DNA of 64,000 nt from Amphiura filiformis (taxonomy: Eukaryota > Echinodermata > Ophiuroidea > Amphilepidida > Amphiuridae). The translations under genes were made by a program, and so were the position numbers. The stretch covers positions 44,068,667 to 44,132,666 of the forward strand of contig NC_092644.1 in assembly GCF_039555335.1 (NCBI RefSeq). Reading direction: 5' to 3'. This document shows positions 54,566 through 64,000 of this stretch, one piece after another; position 1 is the stretch's first letter; the number at the start of each line of letters is the position of its first letter. The notes below the pieces were generated by a model. The model made no database searches. It was not told where the DNA came from and saw only the letters and a list, made by a program, of their open reading frames with translations.

Positions 54566-57500
54566 CTGCAATAGGATTGAATAGGAAAGATAGGAATATT
54601 ATACTCATTATACGCTCATCAATGTTAACAAACCAGTTACTTCCAAAATAAATAATCATACGAAAATCATCACACAAAACAATTATTTACGATATATAGG
54701 TCTGCATTGACGTTTTTGGACAGGATTTCGTCTACTTGCTTTAGCCTGTTTTTTTTTTTTTTCAAGTTGGGTCAATATTCTGATATTCTTCAACCAACGC
54801 GGTGAAGTATTACGTGAAATGTTACATATTCTTCATATGGAAAGGTTTGGCTACTAAAACGATACCCTTATAAATGCATATATGCACAGTTACCACCTCG
54901 ATGCACCTGAATACCCAAATTTATCCAAGCACAGAGAGTCTAGCAATGCATTGTCTCTACACAGTCTGTGTTTACACTACACGGTTGAGTGCAGTGCATC
55001 ATAAGAGATGTGTGAGCTTGTAGCTGATGACTAGAGAAAAATACGGCATCTGTGATCTGTTTTGTCAAACCCCGATAGTTTCCCTCATCCAATTAGAAAA
55101 GTTTTTATATCGAACGAACACTTCCCGTTAAAAACAATTTTCATTACGTCAACAGATGACGCAATTCAATATTCATAGCAAGGCGAATGTGTTAAATCTG
55201 AAATCGGCCTATAGACCAAAATTTGTGACCAAGATGTAGGTTTTAAAAGTCAAAACGCCAATTGATCCGTACAAAATGTTTCAAATTTTATGTCATTAAA
55301 TGAAAGAGCACACTTATAATTGTACTAGATTTCGCGGTTCTCGGGTCGGGCGGTTTTCGTGATAGGCCTATCTCTAATTACACAACACCCGTTACCCATA
55401 ATATACTCGTCCTGACCTTTTAAACTACTATGAAATGCGTATCTCAATGATCAAGATCAAACTTGACATAACAACTCTCTTTGTTTTGTAGCTGTGATGT
55501 ATAGGCCTACTTCGGTAGTTAGGTAGGCCTACTCATAATCTGGAAACCCATCATTCGCTTCTTCCAAGCCCTGTTCTGCTACTGGACGTGGATATAGGAC
55601 GTTACTAAAGTAATGAAATCAATCGGGAGAAATAGGCCTATTGGTCCGATGAGATGCACCTGTTAGTCACACTGTAATGCTTTCCGATGCGCGCACTGTA
55701 CCCCGCGCCCAATGATACTCCGCGACAGCGAACCGCGAGTACGCGATAGTGCACCGCGAGAACTCGCACGCAATAGCGCGCGGACAGAGGTACGGACGGA
55801 CGGACGGACGGACTGACGGACGGACGGACACGCCATGATTAGTATTATGATATACTAGATTCATTTTAATGAGAAATGGACAATTGTCTTTAAATTGCAA
55901 ATCTTGTGCAGAAAGTTACCATGTTTGCCTGTTTTAACATACGGTTGTAAATTCAATGAACAATCTTACTATAAATAGGGGAATGTTGTATGTGTGTCCA
56001 CGCAAAAGCTCCGTCAGTTTCGATCCAAATGTCACCAAATTAATACGGGAGACTAAGGAATATACGGGAATGTGTTTAAACTTTATTTGGTTGAAAACGG
56101 TCAAGAATTGGCCTCAAAATCAGTAAAAAGTGAGTTTTCCGGGCAATAATAAAGTGATTGTTTGTTTATGGCCTATGCCAACCAACGCGTCCACATGTCT
56201 AGCATAAACCGCGCCGTGCCGCTTGACTTGCACGCACGGGTGCCGCGCGTGCGCTTAGCCAACTTATGCACGGGGTTATGGTGATACGGGATAATGGGAT
56301 AACGGGATTCACGGGCCTACGAAGACATAAATATCGTAAGGGTACGGGAGGGGAAAAAGAAAAGAAAGAAGGACACAAAATGGTAGGCCTACTTTGGATG
56401 GATTATAGGTCCTACGGGTACGGGGTTGTGGTTTAGGATACGGGATGGGGTTACTAGATTACCAAGATGATTCGGAAGGAATGAGGAATTTTCAATGAGT
56501 CTACCTGTACAGTAATTCCTCCTGTTTGAGTGAACGCTTCCATTTACTCATCTAGCGGGGACACGCGCGAAGCGCGGGTGTCCCGCTAGTGACTAGAATT
56601 TGACATACTCGTACTGGTACTGTATTTACTCGCATTTGGGACAATATTTGACATACAGCCAAGGTAGTGAAATATAAGGTGAAACTTGTTTTTTTAATGT
56701 ATCGTTGTTACACAGAAACCCTTTCATTACGAATACCGACCACAGTCCCATTTATATTATACACACCTCTCCCGTTGTTTTTGTTTCTTCTTCATGCAAA
56801 ACTTCACCATAGTCTTCTGCCTTTTCATCCAATCGTTTTCTGCCTTTCCCTGCCTTTGGATTTCCAGCCTGCAATATGAATGATAGGTAGGTAATAATCA
56901 TTATGCGTTGATTATGTTAGCAAAACCAGTTTGATAACTTCCAAAAATGAATATACCAAATCCGATATTACCACTCTCTAAATTACAAAGTTTATTTTAA
57001 TTCTTTCACTTTTTTTTAATCCTAAAATTTATGTTAATCTTAGAATAAAAATAAATCGTTTGATTATGCTTTTGGAAACAATTCATTTGCGTTAATTTAT
57101 ATCCGACATTAATACGCAATAATATCAAACTTGTGCGCTTCGGCATGCTCAATACCGAAATGAAATCTTGATTTAAGTAGTCAAAAGATGGAAAAAAATA
57201 CGTATTTTGAACCCATCATTCGGCACAATGCGAATTTATTGTCCCAACTTTCACACCCATTTGAGTGAAGAAAGAGCATTTTAAAAGTGGTATAACTTGA
57301 GGGAATAAAAGTTTCATTGTGACGAATGAGGAGTTAAAATACACACAACAAAATTATGGATAGCACTTCATGATTAACCCCCTGGACACTACTGGTCATC
57401 TAACAGCATTTCTGATTGGTTGATAACTTGAAATGTGCATTTCAATTGCCAATTATGACTAGGCTTTAAACTATTTATGGTCAAACTTGCATTTGCAGAT

Positions 57501-60500
57501 GATCTTATTATTACCCTCCTTTATTGGTTCAAAATTGGACAAAATATTCATTTTAGCCAATCGGCAGGTAGTTCTCATAGGGTTAAGGGGGTACTACACC
57601 CCTGCCCAATTTTGTGTCCATTTTTGCATTTTTCTCAAAAATTATAGCGCACTGGGGACAAGTAAGATATGTATATTATAGGGGCAAGGACTACAACTAC
57701 TGCACTGGAAATTTTATTTCAGCACAGACAATAGTTGTGGAGTTACAGTCAAAAATGAGGAAAACAATATTTGATCAATAAATCAATAACTACTTGCTTT
57801 GAGTTGCTGAATTTTCAGTACAGTAGTTGTAGTCCTTGCCCTATAATATACATATCTTACTTGTCACCAATGTGCTATAATTTTGAGAAAAATTCAAAAA
57901 TAGGCACAAAATTGGTCAGGGGTCTAGTACCCCCTTAAGGTACATATTTCAATTAATGAAGACAATAGTTCTACTTATAGACGACAAGTTACAAATCGGC
58001 CTTTTTTATTACTGTCGGAAAAAGAAGGAGAAAAAAGTATACTTGCCTGGCCATGGCCATGACCATTGACATTATTGTCGGAGTTCCCATCATTTCGTTT
58101 CTAAAAAAGAAGAAAAAAAACCCCATCGTATTGTAATGATTATTCAGGTTAAGTTGGCATATGGATGATGCGTGATTTCCGATTAATAGATAAATAATAA
58201 AAGGATGGAGCGAAAGGGCTATAACAGAATTAAAATGTTACAGTTATAAAACAATGCGAGACCGACGCTTAAAGACCCATTCAGTGATCCCAGCGCAAGT
58301 GCAAAAATTATAAAATTGTTTATAAATTGCTTAAAATGAAGGATAAGTCATTCAAATTGTCATTTGGTACTTAAAATTTGGCAAAAAAGAAAGAAAACAG
58401 CAGTATTGATGAAGTTGAAGCCCCATTCAAATACATCCCAGCAAACACAAAAACGTTTTAAAAACGTTTTAAATAAGTTATATTATGGTCATGTAAAACG
58501 TTTTAAAACGTTTTGTATGAAAACACCCTACAACAATATTTTTAAAATGTTTTCAAAAATGTTATTGTAAACTATTTTGGCAAACATTTTTTGCCAAATA
58601 TTTTGTCAACACTTAAATAACATTATGTTAAAACCCAGCAAACACAGAAATGTTCTTAAAATGCTTTTTTCAAAACGCTTTAATAACATTTAAATGTCGG
58701 GTTATGTAAAGGTCATGAAAACGTTTTTAAAACGTTTTTGAAAATATTTTGGGCAAACATTTTTCGCAAAATATTTTTTTTACCCCAAAATAACATTTTT
58801 TTTAGAATGTTTTGTATCAAGTTTTCACGAATGTTTTTAGAATGTTATTAAAACGTTTTTATACTCTTTATATAACCCGACATTTAAACGTTTTCTGTAA
58901 AACATTTTTGTTTGCTGAGCAGTAGATTATCAAAAAATGTTTTTTAAGGTTAAGAAAACGTTTTATACTCTTAATATACCATTTATATAACCCGACATAT
59001 AAACGTTTTCTGACAACATTTTATAACCTTTTGCGAATGATGTCGAAAACGTTTTGTGTTTGCTGGGATGTAGCTAATTTAGATACTGTCAGTATCTAAA
59101 TTACAGATTCATGTGAAATGTCTTATTTTGTCTTAAATACACGGCTTTCGGCTGAACCACTCGCAGGCTATGTTAGCACATCTAAGACAATGACAAAAAT
59201 ACCAGAATCTGAAATGTTTTTGCAAAGTTTTCTGATTTCCCCCTCCCCCCAAAAAAAATTGTCGATCAAAATAAGTCCACTTTGACTAAAATATTTATAG
59301 AGGTAACCATGGTAACGAAAAATTCCCAAAACGCAGTCGATTGGACCCGTAGAGCAGGAGCAGGGTTTTTTCATCGCCTAATCGAGTTGTTGCAACTAAT
59401 GTCACTGTTTCAAAATGTGAAACTGCGACCAAAAAATTCAACCTCATATCCTTCGTAATCAGTTAAATCTAAGAAACGCTATTGAACGCTTTTTTAATCA
59501 AAAGTTGTTTAATTTCGTTTAAAAACTTATACAAACACGTGCAGTGGATGATTCAGTATTAAATATATACTTTAAAGGGCATTTCGTGATCACCCCCCAC
59601 TTTTTAAAAAAAAGTTGAAATTTTTATACCACTGGAAACCTCTGGCTGCATAATGTTTATGTACAAAAAATTTCTGTAGATTAATTCTTTTAGCAAAAAT
59701 ATCGTGAAATTTGAATTACGTTCTGGTACACGAGAACCAAATTACAACATAGTCCATGGAGCAGTGTAATACACATAATCATGCATAACTCGTAAACGCA
59801 AATTTTTTTTTGGTGGATATCTACTGACAAATGTCATAAAAAGAGGATGCTAGGATCACGAAATACTCCTTTAATTTAACGCATGTTGAGATTACTCTTA
59901 CTCAACATGCTCAATCAAAGGCGACACGCTACTTTAATTTAATTACTTAAGGGAAGACTAGGTATTGTTGGTCGAAGCAGCCAAAAAAAAATCATTTTCA
60001 TATAAATCAATATTATTGAAAAATAACACCGTGATATACTTTGAAAACTTGCTTGATTTATTGTTATTAATGAGTTATGGTCGTTTTACAAAAGTGTTGT
60101 TGTTTCAGCCCTCTTTACAACATAACTCAAGAGCCACATGACCTACAAAAGTATATCTGTGATATTTGAATTATTCCACACACTCGCTATGAAATGATCA
60201 ATGCAATTTTTTTGCTAAAGCTCACTACCATTCGCAAGATGCTGTGAACTACCAAATCGCAACAGTTAAGAATAGTAGTAACCTTAAGGCTTTAACTTCA
60301 TAACGTGTAATTATTTTACTTATTAATTTATTAATATTAATTATTATAGTGTCAAATGAAAGTAGACATTTGAGATTTTAATTGTTTTTCAATATAAAAA
60401 GTGCTTAAGGATGAATTAGAAGAAATGTACAATGTAAACCAAACAATAATGAAACATGACCACCCAAACAAGCTAAATGGCGTACGACCACCAGTTCAGG

Positions 60501-62652
60501 CCTGCTCAAAACAACATGTCATCGTGGTCACTCGACTTTTGACCATAAATGAATCTAAATACTCACTTGCATGTAATAATTAAAGGCCCATTCAGTGATT
60601 TGCTCATCCGGACGATCGTAAAAATCATCAAAATGCAGATTTTGCACGAATCTGTAATTTAGATACTGACAGTATCTAAAATAGCTACATGTATTTGAAT
60701 GGGGCTTCAACTTCGTCAGTACTGCTGTTTTATTCGTTTTTGTCAAATTTGTCATTTCAAAAATACCAAATGACAATTTGAATGACTTGTCCTTCACTTT
60801 TAAGCAATTTATAAACAATTTGAATTTTTTTTACACTTGTTCTGGGATCACTGAATGGGTCTTTAAGTGTAGAGACATAATTATACAGCGCCAAAAAGCA
60901 TCCGAACACTTACAACAAAAGCCGTGTCTTAAGGGCTGTGGTATGAACGTTTGGACAGTATTTTATTTTGGGACATTAGAGCACATCAGACATATCGAAT
61001 CGCATTCTGAATACGAAGAATGTCCTTCTGATATCAAATAATTTTGATTTTTTGAATTCGCAATTTAATACACATTTTATGGCAAATCATTAAAATTGAT
61101 ATTTTTGATATTTAACAGTACTCGAAGTAAACTTTATAAATCTGATGATTTATACTTAAAGTGTATGTATATGGGATGAAAAGCCGACGATCAATTGAAA
61201 ATTTTGACCTTTCGTATTGAAGATATGGATTTTTTCCCCCAAAACACCAAAAAAAAATTAGGTCTTTTTGGGAAAAAATCCATATCTTCAATATGAAAGG
61301 TCAAAATTTTCAATTGACTGTCGGCTTTTCCTCCCAGCTACATATTCTTTAAGAATATATCATTAGATTTATATAATTTACTTCGAGGACTGTTATATAT
61401 CAAAATTTTGAAAAATATCAAATTTTTATCATTTGTCATAAAATTTGTATTATATTGTGATTTTCAAAAATGAAAATTATTTGATATCAGAAAGACATGC
61501 TTCGTATTCAGAATGCAATTCGATAGGTCTGAGGTGCTCTCATGTCCCACAAAAATACTGTCGAAACGCAATAAACGCTTATTCGAGATCCCTTAAAGAC
61601 ACTAAATGTAAATTGCATAATAAAGTAGTCGATGGATGGCGAATGTTGTTCTGCGTACTCTGATACCTTATTCGGCACTATGCGATTTTATTCCACTAAG
61701 CTATACTCATCATCGGCTTAGGAAGATTTTCAACATTTGGAGGGCTGAAAATTGAAAAACTTTTGGTGGGCTACCCTGAGTAGCAAAATATAGGTCACAA
61801 ACACCCATTTTCCCTCTATTTGATCACAATTTTTTTAACTTCATCTAGGATTGTTGGGGTGGGGTTGAAAGGTATTCCAGCTGCCCCCACACCAAAAATA
61901 ATTGAGGGGGCTGAGCCCCACAAGCCCCCCGTTCCTAAGCCAATGAGCATTTGAATGACAAATGGTCGAGTTTCAAAAGTGACAAATTAAGATATTTCTT
62001 CCTTCAATGCGGTTTCTGCTACCCTTTGTTACGGGTTCTACAATGCCTAACGGATGAACTCTCACTCTGCTGCACGATCAATATCTGTTTGCTTGGAGGG
62101 AAAAGTCAATGCAATTGTTTGCCACTTTTGAAAAGCTCTCGTTTTTATTCAAATTGCTATAAGTTAAGAAAATAAAGTCATATCGTCCCGAATGAGATAT
62201 CAAAATACGCAGAACAAAATTATTTACCCATTGACTACTTTTGTAATTTAGTTTTAATATCTTTAAGAAATGGACTTCGTTTTAAGTGTTCGGATATTGT
62301 TTTATGGCGCAGTATAGTATCTATATCAGGAACACCATTCCAGCTTTTTCAATACGAGAATAGCCGTGGTCTGTTAGACTACATGATTTTGAGATTTTCT
62401 AGTTATCATGTATTGTGATTTTTACAATTTTGACTAGAAAACTCTTAACAGAGAATAGACATTTACGACATTTGTATGACTAAGTTATACACATTTTAAT
62501 AACATATTACAATAAAATAATTGAATGATATCAGTACTTACCAGCAAACGATGTACACTATCTGCGGCACGTTTCTGAACTTGTACGTTGGGTTTGGCAT
62601 GCATGAGCATGACGCAGACGGCCACAAGAGCCAAAGCGAAAACAAACTTCAT
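54210..62652 (-). CDS. Secreted acidic precursor protein with dibasic sites, 4 exons
   Basis: Exons: 62542-62652, 58047-58100, 56767-56868 and 54210-54565; all junctions are phase 0. The product is ~207 residues once a missing base in exon 4 is allowed for. It has a signal peptide (MKFVFALALVAVCVMLMHA), a QKR site, a second KR formed at the exon 1/2 junction, a Gly/His/Asn-rich stretch (NGHGHGQ), GKGRKR, then an acidic Glu-rich segment and a C-terminal part with EDLEEKLDKGLN. The layout is that of a prohormone or antimicrobial-peptide precursor, but no family is recognised. The last exon carries a 73-bp LINE tail in frame. Introns contain many TTAA-type MITEs. A TATA box lies at 62803-62810. 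Confidence 0.75.
54246..54318 (+). mobile_element. 5'-truncated LINE 3' tail inserted in frame into a coding exon
   Basis: CAGCTTTAAGCTGATTCGGG and CATACCCTGGGTAAA followed by an AATAAT-type tail match the 3' end of the LINE at 33711-37695 (GGCTGAATCGGGC, CTGGGTAAA). It is flanked by a perfect 8-bp duplication TCCTCATC (54238-54245, 54319-54326). Insert plus duplication is 81 bp, exactly 27 codons, with no stop on the gene strand. Confidence 0.85.
54930..55322 (-). repeat. Dispersed repeat, inverted partner of 47207-47790
   Basis: Contains CTACACGGTTGAGTG, CATCATAAGAGATGTGTGAG and TGTCATTAAATGAAAGAGCA, found in reverse order and orientation at 47207-47790. Confidence 0.55.
55325..55860 (+). 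mobile_element. RTE-related SINE-like retroposon
   Basis: Starts ACTAGATTTCGCGGTTCTCG and ends with (GACG)n (55792-55829), then GATATACTAGAT. ACTAGATT appears at both edges. The GC-rich part near 55690-55790 holds repeated CGCGA units. This start/tail arrangement is typical of short retroposons using RTE-type LINEs. No coding sequence. Confidence 0.55.
55968..56590 (-). mobile_element. Inverted, diverged copy of the 4.9-kb retroposon family
   Basis: On the minus strand it begins at 56590 with TAGCGGGACACCCGCG and ATGAGTAAATGGAAGCG and ends near 55970 with CATTCCCCTATTTATAG, the same start and end as the units at 4912-6757. The middle is shorter and rearranged. Confidence 0.65.
56767..56868 (-). 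CDS. Secreted precursor exon 3
   Basis: Thirty-four codons, phase 0-0, acceptor CATATTGCAG and donor GTGTGT. Reads AGNPKAGKGRKRLDEK then EDYGEVLHEEE. GKGRKR is a strong basic processing site and the following part turns acidic. Confidence 0.75.
56890..57373. other. Intron of the secreted precursor gene, nothing recognised
   Basis: AT-rich intron 2 sequence without visible structure. Confidence 0.4.
57374..57586. mobile_element. TTAA-flanked MITE, copy 2 of the 22.4-kb family
   Basis: TTAA at 57374 and 57583. Left end CCCCCTGGACACTACT, right end the complement of ACTACCTGCCGAT (CAATCGGCAGGTAGTTCTCA). It shares its right TTAA with the next MITE. Confidence 0.75.
57583..57938. mobile_element. 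TTAA-flanked foldback MITE abutting the previous one
   Basis: Ends TTAAGGGGGTACTACACCCC and the complement of GGGGTCTAGTACCCCCTTAA. The arms extend ~150 bp, including TATGTATATTATAGGGGCAA and TTGCCCTATAATATACATA. TTAA at 57583 and 57935. Related to 7060-7322. Confidence 0.85.
58047..58100 (-). CDS. Secreted precursor exon 2 (54 nt, GC donor)
   Basis: Eighteen codons, KRNDGNSDNNVNGHGHGQ, phase 0-0, after TTTTTTAG. The donor is GCAAGT after CCAG, a non-canonical but known GC-AG type. The leading KR completes a dibasic site after RLL of exon 1. Confidence 0.65.
58269..59110. mobile_element. Truncated TTAA MITE carrying a CCCAGCAAACAC MITE
   Basis: TTAAAGACCCATTCAGTGAT opens at 58269 and matches the inverted end of 60580-60866. 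The sequence runs collinear (inverted) with it up to AAATACAT at 58436, is interrupted by the MITE 58437-59067, then resumes ATGTAGCTAATTTAGATACT. The rest of the element is lost. Confidence 0.7.
58437..59067. mobile_element. AACGTT-rich MITE, copy 3
   Basis: CCCAGCAAACACAAAAACG to TTTTGTGTTTGCTGGG, 631 bp. Compared with the uninterrupted sequence at 60680-60700 (inverted), the insertion duplicates only AT. Orientation is opposite to copies 1 and 2. Confidence 0.85.
59120..59570. other. Intron sequence, nothing recognised
   Basis: Intron 1 of the secreted precursor gene. Only short open frames are seen. Confidence 0.4.
59572..59874. mobile_element. TTAA-flanked MITE (AGGGCATTTCGTGATC ends), copy 2
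   Basis: TTAA at 59572 and 59871; ends AGGGCATTTCGTGATC and GATCACGAAATACTCCT. About 85% identical by eye to 45908-46224. Confidence 0.8.
59953..60272. repeat. Dispersed repeat, pair with 21577-21935
   Basis: Collinear with 21577-21935, same orientation. Both copies end near AACTACCAAATCGnAACAGTT. Confidence 0.65.
60580..60866. mobile_element. TTAA-flanked MITE, 287 bp
   Basis: TTAA at 60580 and 60863. Ends AAAGGCCCATTCAGTGAT and ATCACTGAATGGGTCTTT are inverted repeats. It supplies the uninterrupted version of the site occupied by a MITE at 58437. Confidence 0.8.
60875..62325. mobile_element. DNA element with GCGCCA/CCGAACACTTA ends, containing a foldback
   Basis: Left end TACAGCGCCAAAAAGCATCC then GAACACTTA (60885-60915) and right end AAGTGTTCGGATATTG then TGGCGCAGTATA (62288-62323) are inverted. 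Inside, 60935-61575 is a long foldback: GTATGAACGTTTGGACAGTA, GCATTCTGAATACGAAGAAT on the left are mirrored at CGTATTCAGAATGCAATTCG, CAAAAATACTGTCGAAACG. Its centre has a tight palindrome around 61195-61325. The 61740-61940 part is GC-richer with poly-G/C runs. No transposase. Confidence 0.55.
62542..62652 (-). CDS. Secreted precursor exon 1: signal peptide
   Basis: Thirty-seven codons from ATG (62652-62650) to a perfect GTAAGT donor. MKFVFALALVAVCVMLMHA is a clear signal peptide. KPNVQVQKR follows and gives the first dibasic cleavage site; the exon ends RLL. Confidence 0.85.
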
Positions 62653-62802
62653 TGTTACGCCAAGTTGAAGTCACAAACTCTCCTTAACTTGTTTCCTGTC
62701 TCGCTATACCTTTCCTTATGTTTTTTGATATCAACTGGAATAAATATTTTGTCAGTTGTGAAAATATTTCACAAAATGTGAGTAAGCGGTATTGGAACTG
62801 GC

Positions 62803-62810
62803 TATTTATA
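62803..62810 (-). promoter_or_regulatory. TATA box of the secreted precursor gene
   Basis: TATAAATA on the minus strand, ~150 bp before the start codon, which would place the transcription start near 62775 and a 5' UTR of ~120 nt. The surrounding sequence CGTATAAATAGCC fits the consensus. Confidence 0.55.
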
Positions 62811-62899
62811 CGAAAAGAACAAAAGAAATTTTGTTCATTACAAAATGTGTTACTTTTACCTGACTGATAATCCTGAATATTTCTATTGTTTTACCATAT

Positions 62900-64000
62900 A
62901 TGTTGACAAAATCCGTTTTTATTAAATCTGCTTAAAGAACGTCATAAACAGACCTCGCGTGACATCTTGATTTAATTAAATAATTATTTCAAAGAGAGTG
63001 GATGTATTATAATACCGGTAAGGCAGGATGAGAGGATAACCAAATAGATAAATAAAACAATTGCCAATGATTACGCAAGAGTTAGTTTCAATACCATACA
63101 ATATAGGCTACAGGTAGATATCTAATAAAACTAAATAATTAAACTTTCTAGTTTACGTGGGTGGGGAACTGGAAATTCATATTCATTGTTTTGTTCAGAT
63201 AAAATTAGTTGTTAAAAGTAACTTTGGCGAACTTTTTAATGAAAAATAATAATTATTATTATATGTGAGCCGGTTAAGGGAAATAAGTCCAATGTCGCTG
63301 ATATTAATTTTGAGTTATTGACCATGATCTTCGGGAGTTTTGGGTGTGATGTTCCGATGATATTCCAGCTTCCCAAGTTTCCATCAATATACAATGTCAC
63401 GAGAGTGAAAGAAAATGTGTGTGGAGCAATGCTATGACATTACACCTTCTCTCTTTTAAACAGGAAGCCCGGCTTGGCCAGTTCTCCACAGAAGAACTGA
63501 CTTACACCTGTTACTTTGATGACAGACAGAACAGAATTTACATGGATACATTTTAACCTTGACTGAATCCCTAAGGAACTTAGACCAAAAGTGGGGTTCA
63601 CTACAAATTGCCTTACAATATTTTGATTTATACTACATCGTTGAGCGATGAGCGACTGGTATTTGACCAACCATGTAGCGCACTTTTACCAGCGCGATGG
63701 AGTATAAAGTAGCAGCTTAAAAGTTAACATAGCAAAGAACTGAATACTATTATTACTACTCTTGACAATAAATGTTGTTGTCATCCTTTTGTTTCCATCG
63801 AAGGACGTGTTAGACGTAAGTAATAAAATGCTATATAATACTCGATAATTAAAAACTGCATTACTTTTACATGAGCAACATTTAAAAGAGCATTATTGTT
63901 TTAATTAGTTGCAAAATACATTCAGTGAAATGTACCAAATAGAAATCCTTATAAATTCAAATATCACAGATATACTTTTGCAGGTCGGGGGGCTCTTGAG
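62900..64000. other. No gene recognised at the window end
   Basis: AT-rich. A TATA-like TATAAAGT at 63704 followed by a GTAAGT (63815) on the plus strand could mark a promoter and non-coding first exon of a gene lying beyond the window; weak. The last 30 bases become GC-rich. Confidence 0.3.

Noticed and set aside
63699-63820. Promoter and first exon of a gene beyond the window
   Set aside because: Only a weak TATA-like match and one GTAAGT; not enough to call.

Overview
This window is eukaryotic, repeat-rich, AT-rich genomic DNA. Its genes contain introns and it carries many families of animal transposable elements. The content points to an invertebrate deuterostome, most likely an echinoderm. 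The reasons are two single-exon rhodopsin-type GPCRs of a locally expanded kind, a discoidin-domain receptor with a phase 1-1 domain module, tRNA-derived SINEs with a LINE-type tail, Penelope-like elements and CR1/RTE-type LINEs. The taxon is inference; I could not search databases.

Three kinds of host gene are supported. (1) A seven-exon minus-strand gene (2037-13113) encodes a type I membrane receptor: signal peptide, one F5/8 type C (discoidin) domain, Ser/Thr-rich stalk, one membrane helix and a ~175-residue tail with eight tyrosines in SH2-like contexts. All exon phases join, but exon 2 lacks one base in a homopolymer. (2) Two intronless, closely related class A GPCR genes on the plus strand (26848-27981 and 48303-49415) share an unusual loss of the conserved TM6 proline. 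The upstream region of the first GPCR has been copied to 28955-29735 without the coding part. (3) A four-exon minus-strand gene (54210-62652) encodes a small secreted, acidic, dibasic-site-rich precursor. Its last exon carries an in-frame 73-bp LINE 3' tail with an 8-bp target duplication, and one base seems to be missing from a G run.

The rest is mobile DNA. 1-1935: two Penelope-like fragments in opposite orientation, each split by a hAT-type MITE. 4.9-6.8 kb: two head-to-tail ~920-bp retroposon units. 7-29 kb: scattered foldbacks, MITEs and simple repeats inside and beyond the receptor gene. 30.8-38.3 kb: a Penelope-like element that received a SINE, a DNA transposon and a LINE; the LINE in turn holds a 1.5-kb DNA transposon, which holds a MITE. 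38.4-39.8 kb: a TGACTC-dense array and a 163-bp tandem repeat with paired YY1-like motifs. 41-43.7 kb: a decayed RTE-type LINE interrupted by another LINE and a SINE. 43.8-45.1 kb: a foldback element whose arms are minisatellites, with a perfect 9-bp target duplication. 51.9-53.9 kb: remnants resembling a Maverick/Polinton-type element. 54-63 kb: the secreted-precursor gene, whose introns hold several TTAA-flanked MITEs.

The genes do not form an operon or an obvious pathway. What unites the window is receptors and secreted signalling proteins embedded in, and sometimes altered by, mobile DNA.
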